64,000 nucleotides of DNA from Seminavis robusta. Lineage: Eukaryota; Bacillariophyta; Bacillariophyceae; Naviculales; Naviculaceae. Numbering within the stretch: the first letter of the stretch is position 1; each line of letters starts with the position of its first letter. The translations under genes and the position numbers were made by a program. Location: contig CAICTM010000410.1 in the NCBI GenBank assembly GCA_903772945.1, positions 1-64,000 on the forward strand, in the 5' to 3' direction. Below the pieces are notes generated by a model, which was not told the origin of the DNA, searched no databases, and worked only from the letters and a program-made list of their open reading frames with translations. This document shows positions 9,650 through 21,705 of this stretch, in pieces.

Positions 9650-10354
9650 ATGAAACTGTATGCCCACACGCTATTCATTGCTGCTGCGAGCCTGTTCGTC
9701 TCGGGAAGCTCAGCAGCCGACAAAGGGTTTTGCTATGACGGGTACCGTGCCGGCCCACCCAAAAAATGCCATGGCAATAAGGTAGGCACTGATGTGACGC
9801 ACGCGGAGTGTGTAAGACTAGACAATGGAAAGTGTTGGTCAAAACGAAATGGAATTAACGTGCCTGGCAGCGACGCTCGTGAAGGAGCCTGCTTTGAAGT
9901 TTACGTTCCTGGGCAACCCCCAAGGTGCGACGGTACCTTCTATCCCGGCCAAAAGAGCAAGCACGAGTGCTTGTGTGAGCACGGAGGCATGTGCTGGATC
10001 TCTCCTGGCGGAAGCGCAGAAAGGACGACGGCCGGTCGTCGTCGAACTATGCTGCGACAATTGCAAGCTGATCCCTCTTGCCCCCCCCCGGTGATGTCGA
10101 TTGCATTTGTGAGGACCCAACAGTTGGAGGTGAGCCCAGCTTTTTTAAGTGCACATTTCTGTTGATCGAACGAACCCAGACCACTAACTTAAATCTTCAA
10201 GGCGAGCCTCACTTTAAGACTTGGGCCGGAGAGTGGTTTGATTACCATGGTAAGCAAAGATTCCACCCACTCAGTCTGGTCAACTGCATCAACACGCTCA
10301 ACAGGTTGCTGCTACCGTACAGGAGAGTGCGATCTTGTATTGATGGACGCTCCC
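9650..10354 (+). pseudogene. Secreted Cys-rich/VWD protein, copy 1 (3' truncated at the block junction)
   Basis: The 5' part of the gene found whole at 23611-25096. The signal peptide MKLYAHTLFIAAASLFVSGS is intact and the two cysteine-rich repeats are open. A run of nine C at 10081-10089 replaces the 7-base CCCCTCC of copy 3 and shifts the frame before the end of exon 1. The introns 1 and 2 are recognisable. Exon 3 breaks off after the codons for ECDLVLMDAP, at 10354, where NmrA exon 1 of copy 2 begins. It therefore lacks most of the VWD domain. Confidence 0.8.
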
Positions 10355-10436
10355 ACTCGCTGGCTTATTTCTGGTCAGCTGGGATCGAGGACCAACATCC
10401 ATCTTCAACTATATTCAACCCATCACGAAAGGCAAG

Positions 10437-12344
10437 ATGATGCTCCCTGTTCGGCCTTCCTCCTTGTTCTCCCACCGTGGAGTGCTGCTGATCATTCTGT
10501 GCATCCTCAACGACAGATCTCGGGCCCTGACGGCAAGTCGCAATCGCCATGGAGACAGCAGAGCAACAACGACCTCTCCTCCCGTCACCCAGCTGTCCCT
10601 TGCTCGAAGATTCCGTGATGACAAGGGATATGAACATGAGCACGACGAACTGTCACGACAAAGATCCACGGATCGACCTACATTGCGAAAGACACAACTG
10701 ATTGGACCACCCATTATGCCCGGCAAACCGAAGATTGTTGTTCTTGGAGCGTCGGGTCGAATTGGCCGTTTGGTAGTACGACAACTGCTGGAGATGAAGC
10801 ATCTGGACGCCACCATCATTGCCTGTGTAAAGGATTACGACAAGGCGTGCAGAGTTCTGTACGATGACATGTCTCTCGCCACCCGACAAAATTCCAAGGA
10901 CTCGACTTACCATTGTGGAAGCGAATTTGGTGCCACCCGAAGAGCTGCCGTTCTATCTCGAAGATGAAGAAGAGAGTTAGATGGCGTGAAAGGGCAGAAT
11001 CTGCTGCTCAATTCTACAATACATCTGTTTCAAAATACGACAACCGCGAAGAAGTGCCCATTGCGGATTCCAATGAAGCTCTGCAAGACGCTATTCAAGA
11101 TTGCACCACAATCATCAGCTGTGTGGGTTCTGTTCGTCCGACCAATCTGTGGACTGACCATTTGGCAAGACCCTTATGGCGATGGTTGAAGCCCGATGTG
11201 TCTGGTTGGTGTAAAGATGCCCGTCATCCGTACTATGTACACTTCCAATCTACCCGAAAGATATTGGGATATGCGGAACGAGAGCAACTGCGACGAGAAG
11301 CAGGCCGTAGAGATGGCTCTGGAGGAGGAGAAGAGAAAGGGAAGAGCCCGTGGTGGTGCCCAAAATCCGATACATTCGAGTCTCGGACAACTGCCTCTGT
11401 CAGCCGGTCTGGGAGATGGTGCCACTTTTGACAAACATCTTTCGTTCCAACGTGTTTCGATATCATGACATGGCCGAGCGTCTACTCGAATCTTCTACAT
11501 TGATTGATACTGTGATTTTGAGACCTGGAGACCTTGTAGACAACGAACGAGTAAGTTTCACGTGCACAAAAACGACAGATACACAACAAATGCTTTATAC
11601 TGACGTGTTGTGTTGTGCTGAGCGATGTAGGACGTGAACACGACGCACATCCAGGTCGATCCCAGCGGCGATATCCCAGCACCCGCGATTGTGGGCCGTG
11701 AGGATGTTGCCTCTCTGGCGGTGGCATCTGCTTTGTTTCGATCTCCTCGACAGAAAGAAGCTGAAAAGGTGGACGTTTCAGAATCTGATACAGGTTCTAC
11801 TCAGACTCAACAACACGATCCTTTTCACTGTAAGCTTGCCGTTCGTTGGGTCGGCAGTGATATGCATCCATATCCAGCACAAGGGAAAAAGAAGGATGGC
11901 TTTCGTACCGCTCAAATCTCTTTGCAAAAAGCGCTGGCGGTGATTAAGAAGGCCGAAAAGAAGGAACGACGTATCGAGCTGCGAAGGCAGCGTACGATGC
12001 TGTCGTCATCGTTGGTGGAATCGTATCCAGAAACGGTCGTGAGGCTAGCCCAGAACTTTCAAACTCGACGAAAGAAGCGACAATTAAAGCCTTACGGCAT
12101 TGCGTCTGCAATTCCAATCTACTTGATGTTGGCATTGGCCACGCGATCGCTGGGACGACTTCTTTGGACGGTTCTCTGCACCCAAACATGGGCCCAGCCT
12201 CTGGTGACTCTTATACAGAAAGTTTCGGCCATGTTGATTGCTTTCTTGGCACCTCATTTACAAATCCTACAGCAGTTCCTGGCACGGCATATTCCACGTG
12301 GTTTGCGAAGGGCGTTTGGATCCAAGCAGTACATTAGCTTTTGA
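10437..12344 (+). pseudogene. NmrA-like NAD(P)-binding protein, copy 2 (5' truncated, frame-disrupted)
   Basis: The first ATG of the gene was lost at the junction (10354/10355), but the internal ATG at 10437 (MMLPVRPSSLF), which begins the signal-peptide-like stretch, remains. Exon 1 ends at 11550, the intron is 11551-11630 and exon 2 is 11631-12344, the last fully open. Against copy 3 there is a 2-bp gap near 10899, further small gaps near 10965-10985, an extra base near 11304 and gaps in the Glu run near 11330. As it stands it encodes only a truncated protein unless these are sequencing errors. Confidence 0.7.
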
Positions 12345-13123
12345 GGAGTGGTCAAGGGGTGAGTGGAGTGTGGATGGATTGCAGGTTGAAGAACCCGACA
12401 CAACTTGTCTCAGAATCGAATCAAATCAAGCCTGTGTCAGACGGTGATACTGTACACGACAAGACTTCACGAAGTGTGCTTCCTGAAGGAGCTCTCCAAA
12501 ATCTGGTGGAATGTTATGTTCGTCTTTTGTACCCCAGATACTTCACCAATGATGTTACTTTATCAAATCATTCTAGGCTTTTGCGCCCTGGTGATACCGA
12601 CAACGTAACTACGGATAGCTGCTGCCTGCAGAGGCAACAAGCACCGGTACCGGTAATAGCTGCCTACCCGTGACTTTTGTCGTCATTTCCTATTCTTCAT
12701 GTTTAGCTAGTTGCTTCCATGCATGGCTTGCTGCTTTGTTCATCATTTGCTGTTGTTGCTGAGCTTGTGCTTCATTCATTTGCTGCAGCACAAACGCAAT
12801 CTTCTGTTGTGATGATCATTGCAACACATCGACCGATCCGCGCAGCTCATTCCTCCCACGCAAGGAACATTTGATACGTAGTTAAGGTAAAATAGGGCTA
12901 AAGTTCAAAATCAAATTGTACATACCAGCCAGTTACGTAGATGCATGAAAACTAGTTTACCGCATCTACCTGATTTTCAAAAATGGTGTCATTTTTCTTC
13001 GTGGACGACGAACCTTCTCTCATCTCAAACGGACGAACCTTCTCTCTCACAAACAGGGTTCAGCGGTGTGCCAGTCATCCATTTCTTTGCCATCGGTTGG
13101 TTGCGTTGTTTGCTGCTGTCAAG
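12345..13123. other. Spacer NmrA-MYND, copy 2
   Basis: Equivalent to 5404-6187, with a few single-base differences. No gene is recognised. Confidence 0.5.
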
Positions 13124-13906
13124 ATGAAGAACCGCCGCAATAACAAGAAAAATGAGGCCGAAAGAAGGGCAAGAAGCCTGCCGAGGCCGAGGCCAACAAT
13201 GACAACAAGAACAAGAGCAACACTTGTGGTCGAGCTCCAACGTTGACGGCAGAGCTTTCCAACATGGAGAAGCGTGGTCTATACCTTCATGGAATGCCGA
13301 CAGGATATGTTGATGCAGTGAGTGGTGACGCTTTGCAAGCTTTCCTGGACGACTTGTTCTCCGGTTGGCGCAGCAGCATTACTGACCTGCAGATGCTACA
13401 CCTGGCCCACCCTATCTTGGATCAACCAGGCATGGCCCAGTTTCTTTATGACTTGCAGCAATGTATTTGATTCAAGGGATTGTTGATACATCCAAAAATG
13501 ATACTCCCCTCTGGAAGGTTTTCGGAGCCGCAATTTACACTGACAAATGTGAAAAGCCTTCTCCTACGGATCAGAGGTGTCAGCTGATTGGAAAGGCAGT
13601 TCGTGTGCAATGGTACTTTGTCAAACATATTGGAAGCCTGAAAGACATAGTTGTCTACTTGGACAAGAAGGTCCCTTGTGACTGCTTGGGGGAGTAAAAA
13701 GGTGGCCCTCGAGGTTGAAGAGGATCGACATTGTGACCAATGCAGAAGGTACACGAAGAACGCCATGTGGTGTCAGAATGCATCATGGCGGAGTATTGCA
13801 GCAAAGAATGCCAGATTGCTCATTGGCCGAAGCACCGAATTCAATGCGACCTTTTCTGTGGAAAGATCACAGCAGCCGAATTCGAGCGGCTTCTTGGGGA
13901 ACTGTA
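13124..13906 (+). pseudogene. MYND-type zinc finger protein, copy 2 (frame-disrupted)
   Basis: Starts like copy 1 (ATG at 13124), but a base is missing in the A-rich stretch after NNKK near 13150, as also in copy 3. Three more single-base gaps lie near 13449, 13690 and 13773, the last two in the finger region. The Cys and His codons of the MYND finger are still there but not in one frame. Several gaps are in homopolymers, so polishing error cannot be excluded. Confidence 0.7.
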
Positions 13907-14664
13907 ATGTGGGCAACAGTGACGACCACCAGGGCGGCAGCAACAACAACGACAACGATGAACAACGGCGACAGCAGCAACAAAACAGACGCTTGCACAG
14001 GGAATGTTTTTTGGGTGCGTTCATTGCATTCCTTTCATGAAAATCGGAGCAATCGACGGTCCTAAATACTTTGCCTCCAGAAAGAGATGGTAAGATATTA
14101 TAGAATTGAATTTTAGCAGCAGAAAAGTTTGAGAACCACAACGCAGTCTCCAAGTCTTGAGCTCTCTCTTTCATATAACATATTCATGTGAAAGAACATA
14201 GAACGGACGATTCAATCATTGCCCAAGTCAAGAATTCTGCACGGATTCTTCCCGACAGCCGAAAAGCGCATTCTTGCCGTGGCTGCGGTCAAGTAGCGAC
14301 ATTCTCAATGCTGAGTTGAGCTCCCCTCTGCATGATGGCTTTAGGTAATGTTGGGAATCAGGTGGCTGGTTGGTTTTCTACTACCGTACAGAATCAAGCT
14401 ATCTGCAACGTCAAGTGCATGAACTGGCTGTTATACGGTATGACGGTGATTGCCAAATCGATTCCGATTCGACTTCAGCGAGGGGCCAGCCAGAACATTA
14501 TCACCAGGAAGAATGCTTCCCATATGACCCGAAAAGATTCAAAGCTATGAATTACTGTCCTCTACTAGTTACGGTATGTGCAATTTTTCCAGGATGGATT
14601 GTCAAGAGCTGGCACTAAAATAATGAGTGCAATGAATTCTCGTTACCGCCCAACACAAAATTTG
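13907..14664. other. Spacer MYND to SLX9 remnant, copy 2
   Basis: Equivalent to 6977-7731. No gene is recognised. Confidence 0.5.
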
Positions 14665-14803
14665 CTATCTCTTGGATGATCTGGATCGCGTAGCTTTGAA
14701 CTTGGAATGATGTTTTCTTTTGGAATTTGTTTCCTTCAATCGCTCTTTTCGTTGTTCGTGCGATTGCGGTTGCAACCCTGCGGCATCTCTCGTTGTTGAT
14801 TAT
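14665..14803 (-). pseudogene. SLX9-like gene, C-terminal remnant (copy 2)
   Basis: The last roughly 45 codons of the SLX9-like gene, from the stop at 14665-14667. Similarity to copies 1 and 3 is clean to about 14752. It becomes patchy to about 14803 (GCGGCATCTC..GTTGTTG still matches) and then ends. The rest of the gene and the whole VWD gene are missing from this copy. Confidence 0.7.
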
Positions 14804-16979
14804 TGTCGATCGCGCATCGATATACAGCTCTGTCATATCTACCACAGTTGATGCTCGAGGTGTATGATATAGATGAGTTTGAGTAATTAAAGTTCCGATG
14901 CTCCTGTATCCAGTAAGCACAGAGTGTACGGGTTTTTGTTTCCCTTTCTCTCGTCTGTTAAATCTAACATAGACGATAGTTTCGAGGTCTCTTGTTGCGA
15001 CGTTGATGAGTTGATTGGCCATTGACGAAGCTAACGATGCTAACAGATCGTCAGGTCTTAGTTGAGTAGTTGCTAGGCAATTATCTATTTGCCGTAGACT
15101 TCTTAGTTGAAAAAATCTTGTTTTCTATTTAGTGAGATATCTTTATAACTTGGTATGAGAAAATCGGAAAATGGTTCCGTTGAATCATCTCCTGGCCTAA
15201 TCCTCAGACGGAGATCTCTCCATCCGATGATTGAAGTCGAATTCGGCAAGCGCTTGTCAACAGCAGCCATCTTCTGTCCATCATGTTGATGGATCCAACA
15301 GAGGAGTCGTCCTCGTTGTCGGAGTGTCAGACTTGCGCTTGGCAACATGGTTGCATTCGCTTTCTTTTTGCGATCAGCCTTTACCCAGCGTTGGAAACCT
15401 TCTTCATGAGGACAGAGAGTTCTTTCTTGGTGTAGGTCTTGGCGTCGTCGGACTTGCGTTTCCAAGTCTTGTTCTTGTTGTACGCTGGCTTGTTATCGTT
15501 TTCAGACGAGGACTGAGACTTGGCCTTGAGCTTCTTCAAGGTCATCAGTCAGCAGTTGTTGTGAGTGTGGACTCGTTGTAGTCCACATTTTTCTTCGTTC
15601 TTGAAGAGTGGTCGTTGTTGCGAGTAGACTTGTACTTCTTGCTGTTGTTCTTCTTCGTAGGAGCTTGCTTTGCATCACCGCCCTTGTTAAAGTCTTCGGA
15701 GGATTCCATGCGTCGCAGAATCCAATGGTTTCTCCGATAGGAGCTGAGAAAGGATCAAGTCGTGTTCGTCCATCTTCTTCATCCATGAGCGTTGAATTCC
15801 ATGACAAACAATGTCAATGACTTCGTCATGGTTCAACGTTTGGTTGGGTCCAAAGGTGGTAGACGAGGAAGTTCATCGGTGTTCATCCGACTGAGGTTGT
15901 TGACATAAGCCCGAGTGGAACATATCAGCAGGTTACGCATCTTGCGGCGCATAGAAGCGTTTCTGCTTTTCAAGAGCTTGTAGGACAGACCGCTTCGATA
16001 CAGGCATTTATGCCAAACGTAATGTCAGGTCGCCAAAGCAGGCTGAGCTGCTCCGTTCCAGGCAGCCTGGAAACGTGCTTGGAAAGTGGCTTCGTCTTCA
16101 CCACCACGTACGTCGCGTGGAGAATCGCGTTGACTGCAATCTGGCGCAAGGCATTCCAACGTATTTCACGGTGGCCTGCACGCTAGATTCTGTAACTGCT
16201 CTTGGCAGGAGCTAGAAGTCATCTCCCTAGGAGGTTATGTTTGTCGTCAGGCGTAGCAATTGCGAGCCCACGAAGACCTTCTCCATAGTCCAGCCCACTT
16301 GATGGTCTGACGTGGAGTCTCAGATCCATTAATGATTTGGACCTTGAAGGTGTACTTGGCACTGTTAGCATCTTGCTGGAATAGTGCGAAGTTTGTAGGT
16401 GGTAGAGCGAGAATCGTCGATTTCGTTCATCATCGAGGTCGATGAAAGGAAGGATTGGTTTGTCACGCAGCTTAGACTCGAAGCTGGTGTATGCGTTTTT
16501 GGCAATCTTCATTGTGAGGAATAGGTTGAGGTAGCTGAAAGCTATTGTGTTTGTTAACAAAATGCACTACGTAAAAGCTAGTGTAAAGATCTTTCGAGTG
16601 TTTTGAGTTTGAGAGAATGAAAGTTATGAGAGGATTAGAAAGCTATGAAAACTAATCAACGAGAGAGATCCACAATCAAAGGATCGTAGATCTGAACTCC
16701 GCGGGAGACTGTAAAGTGTGATAGAGTAGTTGGGTAGCAATCCTATCACTCCACGATCCAAAAAAAGGACACGTGGAAGATTCGTCTAGCATTTATCTAG
16801 TAGCGTGAATCTCTCCACTCAGCTAAATATCTAGCGCGATGTTTCACCATCGAATAGTATGACTAGAGCGGTCATGAGAACCCTGTCTCAATGACTATTC
16901 ACGAAAGACTCAGTCATGAGTCAAACTCAAACCCTATCTAGGATCGAGTCGCGAATAAGGCTAAGAGCCGTGTATTGCA
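14804..16979 (-). mobile_element. LTR retrotransposon fossil, gag-like part plus probable LTR
   Basis: A fossil on the minus strand. A Gag-like coding remnant reads leftward from about 16513, and more eroded coding sequence continues to about 14805. The stretch from about 16545 to 16979 lies upstream of it and would be the 5' LTR: read on the minus strand it begins TGCAATACACGG and ends near AACAAACACA. No second LTR, reverse transcriptase or integrase is seen, so only part of an element remains. It is clearly broken in several places. The family is probably Ty1/copia-like as in other diatom elements, but this is a guess. It sits where the rest of block copy 2 should be, and its LTR end abuts the piggyBac remnant of copy 3. 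Confidence 0.45.
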
Positions 16980-17306
16980 CACGCAAAAACCTCAGTTGAG
17001 TTACGGGTTCGTTGCTTCCTTGGCACCAGTTGCTTCAAGCTGTTCCTTCTCCTTGTCGAAGCTGCAATGGCCGCTGCCGACTTACGAACTTAACCAACTT
17101 GAGCTGTAGCATAACTCCCGAAGTACCACAGGCAGAGTTCTGGATCTCGCATCCATCATCAGGCTTCCGTCCAATTGCAACATACTGCAGCAGTCCAATG
17201 TTGATCCAGTGTCCACCCAATCCATACGAATGGCAGCATCCAAAGCTAGCCTCTAGAGGGATACCGGTACCAATACTGTACCGATACCTACCGTACAAGT
17301 ACCAGG
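16980..17306 (-). mobile_element. piggyBac-type transposase fragment upstream of block copy 3
   Basis: Nearly identical to 1373-1690, with the same central transposase stretch (WINIGL, QYVAIGRKPDDGCEIQNSACG split here for length, then SGVMLQLKLVK). The C-terminal two thirds present at 265-1372 are absent, because the LTR fossil begins at 16979. The right end is joined straight to the NmrA flank without the TIR element seen at copy 1. Confidence 0.75.
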
Positions 17307-17366
17307 TATCAGGTACCAGCCGTACAGATTTCCAAGGGGTCCTCGATCGTCCTTCGACTTTTCTCA

Positions 17367-19366
17367 ATGCAACTCGCTGGCTTATTTCTGGTCAGCTGGG
17401 ATCGAGGACCAACATCCATCTTCAACTATATTCAACCCATCACGAAAGGCAAGATGATGCTCCCTGTTCGGCCTTCCTCCTTGTTCTCCCACCGTGGAGT
17501 GCTGCTGATCATTCTGTGCATCCTCAACGACAGATCTCGGGCCCTGACGGCAAGTCGCAATCGCCATGGAGACAGCAGAGCAACAACGACCTCTCCTCCC
17601 GTCACCCAGCTGTCCCTTGCTCGAAGATTCCGTGATGACAAGGGATATGAACATGAGCACGACGAACTGTCACGACAAAGATCCACGGATCGACCTACAT
17701 TGCGAAAGACACAACTGATTGGACCACCCATTATGCCCGGCAAACCGAAGATTGTTGTTCTTGGAGCGTCGGGTCGAATTGGCCGTTTGGTAGTACGACA
17801 ACTGCTGGAGATGAAGCATCTGGACGCCACCATCATTGCCTGTGTAAAGGATTACGACAAGGCGTGCAGAGTTCTGTACGATGACATGTCTCTCGCCACC
17901 CGACAAAATTCCAAGGGACCTCGACTTACCATTGTGGAAGCGAATTTGGTGCCACCTGAAGAGCTGCCGTTCTATCTCGAAGATGAAGAAGAAGAGTTAG
18001 AATGGCGTGAAAGGGCAGAATCTGCTGCTCAATTCTACAATACATCTGTTTCAAAATACGACAACCGCGAAGAAGTGCCCATTGCGGATTCCAATGAAGC
18101 TCTGCAAGACGCTATTCAAGATTGCACCACAATCATCAGCTGTGTGGGTTCTGTTCGTCCGACCAATCTGTGGACTGACCATTTGGCAAGACCCTTATGG
18201 CGATGGTTGAAGCCCGATGTGTCTGGTTGGTGTAAAGATGCCCGTCATCCGTACTATGTACACTTCCAATCTACCCGAAAGATATTGGGATATGCGGAAC
18301 GAGAGCAACTGCGACGAGAAGCAGCCGTAGAGATGGCTCTGGAGGAGGAGGAAGAAGAAAGGGAAGAGCCCGTGGTGGTGCCCAAAATCCGATACATTCG
18401 AGTCTCGGACAACTGCCTCTGTCAGCCGGTCTGGGAGATGGTGCCACTTTTGACAAACATCTTTCGTTCCAACGTGTTTCGATATCATGACATGGCCGAG
18501 CGTCTACTCGAATCTTCTACATTGATTGATACTGTGATTTTGAGACCTGGAGACCTTGTAGACAACGAACGAGTAAGTTTCACGTGCACAAAAACGACAG
18601 ATACACAACAAATGCTTTATACTGACGTGTTGTGTTGTGCTGAGCGATGTAGGACGTGAACACGACGCACATCCAGGTCGATCCCAGCGGCGATATCCCA
18701 GCACCCGCGATTGTGGGCCGTGAGGATGTTGCCTCTCTGGCGGTGGCATCTGCTTTGTTTCGATCTCCTCGACAGAAAGAAGCTGAAAAGGTGGACGTTT
18801 CAGAATCTGATACAGGTTCTACTCAGACTCAACAACACGATCCTTTTCACTGTAAGCTTGCCGTTCGTTGGGTCGGCAGTGATATGCATCCATATCCAGC
18901 ACAAGGGAAAAAGAAGGATGGCTTTCGTACCGCTCAAATCTCTTTGCAAAAAGCGCTGGCGGTGATTAAGAAGGCCGAAAAGAAGGAACGACGTATCGAG
19001 CTGCGAAGGCAGCGTACGATGCTGTCGTCATCGTTGGTGGAATCGTATCCAGAAACGGTCGTGAGGCTAGCCCAGAACTTTCAAACTCGACGAAAGAAGC
19101 GACAATTAAAGCCTTACGGCATTGCGTCTGCAATTCCAATCTACTTGATGTTGGCATTGGCCACGCGATCGCTGGGACGACTTCTTTGGACGGTTCTCTG
19201 CACCCAAACATGGGCCCAGCCTCTGGTGACTCTTATACAGAAAGTTTCGGCCATGTTGATTGCTTTCTTGGCACCTCATTTACAAATCCTACAGCAGTTC
19301 CTGGCACGGCATATTCCACGTGGTTTGCGAAGGGCGTTTGGATCCAAGCAGTACATTAGCTTTTGA
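17367..19366 (+). CDS. NmrA-like NAD(P)-binding protein, copy 3 (intact)
   Basis: Two exons, 17367-18572 and 18653-19366, with an 80-bp phase-0 intron (GTAAGT..TAG), give 639 aa. A second start at 17454 (MMLPVRPSSLFSHRG followed by a hydrophobic stretch VLLIILCIL) would give a 610-aa protein with a signal-peptide-like N terminus and may be the real one. The Rossmann dinucleotide-binding motif GASGRIG follows the strand KIVVL at about residues 126-137. A long Glu-rich insertion follows later. The C-terminal 100 residues have two hydrophobic segments (AIPIYLMLALATRSLG and VSAMLIAFLAPHLQIL), so it may be membrane-attached. NmrA/atypical-SDR proteins bind NAD(P) as sensors or reductases; the substrate is unknown. 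It is the only one of three copies with a fully open frame. Confidence 0.8.
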
Positions 19367-20157
19367 GGAGTGGTCAAGGGGTGAGTGGAGTGTGGATGGA
19401 TTGCAGGTTGAAGAACCCGACACAACTTGTCTCAGAATCGAATCAAATCAAGCCTGTGTCAGACGGTGATACTGTACACGACAAGACTTCACGAAGTGTG
19501 CTTCCTGAAGGAGCTCTCCAAAATCTGGTGGAATGTTATGTTCGTCTTTTGTACCCCAGATACTTCACCAATGATGTTACTTTATCAAATCATTCTAGGC
19601 TTTTGCGCCCTGGTGATACCGACAACGTAACTACGGATAGCTGCTGCCTGCAGAGGCAACAAGCACCGGTACCGGTATTATAGCTGCCTACCCGCATCAC
19701 TGACTTTTGTCGTCATTTCCTATTCTTCATGTTTAGCTAGTTGCTTCCATGCATGGCTTGCTGCTTTGTTCATCATTTGCTGTTGTTGCTGAGCTTGTGC
19801 TTCATTCATTTGCTGCAGCACAAACGCAATCTTCTGTTGTGATGATCATTGCAACACATCGACCAGATCCGCGCAGCTCATTCCTCCCACGCAAGGAACA
19901 TTTGATACGTAGTTAAGGTAAAAATAGGGCTAAAGTTCAAAAATCAAATTGTACATACCAGCCATTTACCGTAGATGCAAATGAAACTTAGTTTACCGCA
20001 TCTACCTGATTTTCAAAAATGGTGTCATTTTTCTTCGTGGACGACGAACCTTCTCTCATCTCAAACGGACGAACCTTCTCTCTCAAACAGGGTTCAGCGG
20101 TGTGCCAGTCATCCATTTCTTTGCCATCGGTTGGTTGCGTTGTTTGCTGCTGTCAAG
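19367..20157. other. Spacer NmrA-MYND, copy 3
   Basis: Equivalent to 5404-6187. It has an ACCGGTACCGGTA cluster at about 19667-19679. No gene is recognised. Confidence 0.5.
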
Positions 20158-20945
20158 ATGAAGAACCGCCGCAATAACAAGAAAAATGAGGCCGAAAGAA
20201 GGGCAAGAAGCCTGCCGAGGCCGAGGCCAACAATGACAACAAGAACAAGAGCAACACTTGTGGTCGAGCTCCAACGTTGACGGCAGAGCTTTCCAACATG
20301 GAGAAGCGTGGTCTATACCTTCATGGAATGCCGACAGGATATGTTGATGCAGTGAGTGGTGACGCTTTGCAAGCTTTCCTGGACGACTTGTTCTCCGGTT
20401 GGCGCAGCAGCATTACTGACCTGCAGATGCTACACCTGGCCCACCCTATCTTGGATCAACCAGGCATGGCCCAGTTTCTTTATAGACTTGCAGCAATGTA
20501 TTTGATTCAAGGGATTGTTGATACATCCAAAAATGATACTCCCCTCTGGAAGGTTTTCGGAGCCGCAATTTACACTGACAAATGTGAAAAGCCTTCTCCT
20601 ACGGATCAGAGGTGTCAGCTGATTGGAAAGGCAGTTCGTGTGCAATGGTACTTTGTCAAACATATTGGAAGCCTGAAAGACATAGTTGTCTACTTGGACA
20701 AGAAGGTCCCTTGTGACTGCTTGGGGGGAGTAAAAAAGGTGGCCCTCGAGGTTGAAGAGGATCGACATTGTGACCAATGCAGAAGGTACACGAAGAACGC
20801 CATGTGGTGTTCAGAATGCATCATGGCGGAGTATTGCAGCAAAGAATGCCAGATTGCTCATTGGCCGAAGCACCGAATTCAATGCGACCTTTTCTGTGGA
20901 AAGATCACAGCAGCCGAATTCGAGCGGCTTCTTGGGGAACTGTAA
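20158..20945 (+). CDS. MYND-type zinc finger protein, copy 3 (N-terminal frame shifted)
   Basis: The C-terminal 216 residues are open from an internal ATG at 20298 (MEKRGLYLHGM) to the stop at 20943-20945, including the complete MYND finger. From ATG 20158 the frame runs out after about 40 codons, because one base is missing in the A-rich stretch near 20184 relative to copy 1. A shortened protein lacking the basic N-terminal tail is possible; otherwise the gap is a sequencing error in a homopolymer. Copies 2 and 3 share this gap, which groups them together. Confidence 0.65.
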
Positions 20946-21705
20946 TGTGGGCAACAGTGACGACCACCAGGGCGGCAGCAACAACAACGACAACGATGAA
21001 CAACGGCGACAGCAGCAACAAAACAGACGCTTGCACAGGGAATGTTTTTTGGGTGCGTTCATTGCATTCCTTTCATGAAAATCGGAGCAATCGACGGTCC
21101 TAAATACTTTGCCTCCAGAAAGAGATGGTAAGATATTATAGAATTGAATTTTAGCAGCAGAAAAGTTTGAGAACCACAACGCAGTCTCCAAGTCTTGAGC
21201 TCTCTCTTTCATATAACATATTCATGTGAAAGAACATAGAACGGACGATTCAATCATTGCCCAAGTCAAGAATTCTGCACGGATTCTTCCCGACAGCCGA
21301 AAAGCGCATTCTTGCCGTGGCTGCGGTCAAGTAGCGACATTCTCAATGCTGAGTTGAGCTCCCCTCTGCATGATGGCTTTAGGTAATGTTGGGAATCAGG
21401 TGGCTGGTTGGTTTTCTACTACCGTACAGAATCAAGCTATCTGCAACGTCAAGTGCATGAACTGGCTGTTATACGGTATGACGGTGATTGCCAAATCGAT
21501 TCGATTCGATTCGATTCAGCGAGGGGCCAGCCAGAACATTATCACCAGGAAGAATGCTTCCCATATGACCCGAAAAGATTCATAGCTATGAATTACTGTC
21601 CTCTACTAGTTACGGTATGTGCAATTTTTCCAGGATGGATTGTCAAGAGCTGGCACTAAAATAGTGAGTGCAATGAATTCTCGTTACCGCCCAACACAAA
21701 ATTTG
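20946..21705. other. Spacer MYND to SLX9-like, copy 3
   Basis: Equivalent to 6977-7731. The GATTC microsatellite at about 21497-21518 is the longest of the three copies. No gene is recognised. Confidence 0.5.

Larger units (their letters stand above)
3411..10354 (+). repeat. Repeat block copy 1 (6.9 kb: NmrA, MYND, SLX9-like, VWD 5' part)
   Basis: The block from position 5 of NmrA exon 1 to the middle of VWD exon 3 recurs at 10355-14803 (partial) and from 17372 to 24314. Order and orientation are the same, and introns and spacers match almost base for base. The right end joins copy 2 directly. Confidence 0.9.
10355..14803 (+). repeat. Repeat block copy 2 (truncated)
   Basis: Starts at the ACTCGCTGG of NmrA exon 1 (equivalent to 3411 and 17372), right after the broken VWD exon of copy 1. 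It runs through NmrA and MYND and fades out inside the SLX9-like gene near 14750-14803, where LTR-element debris begins. It has the most small length differences of the three copies. Confidence 0.85.
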
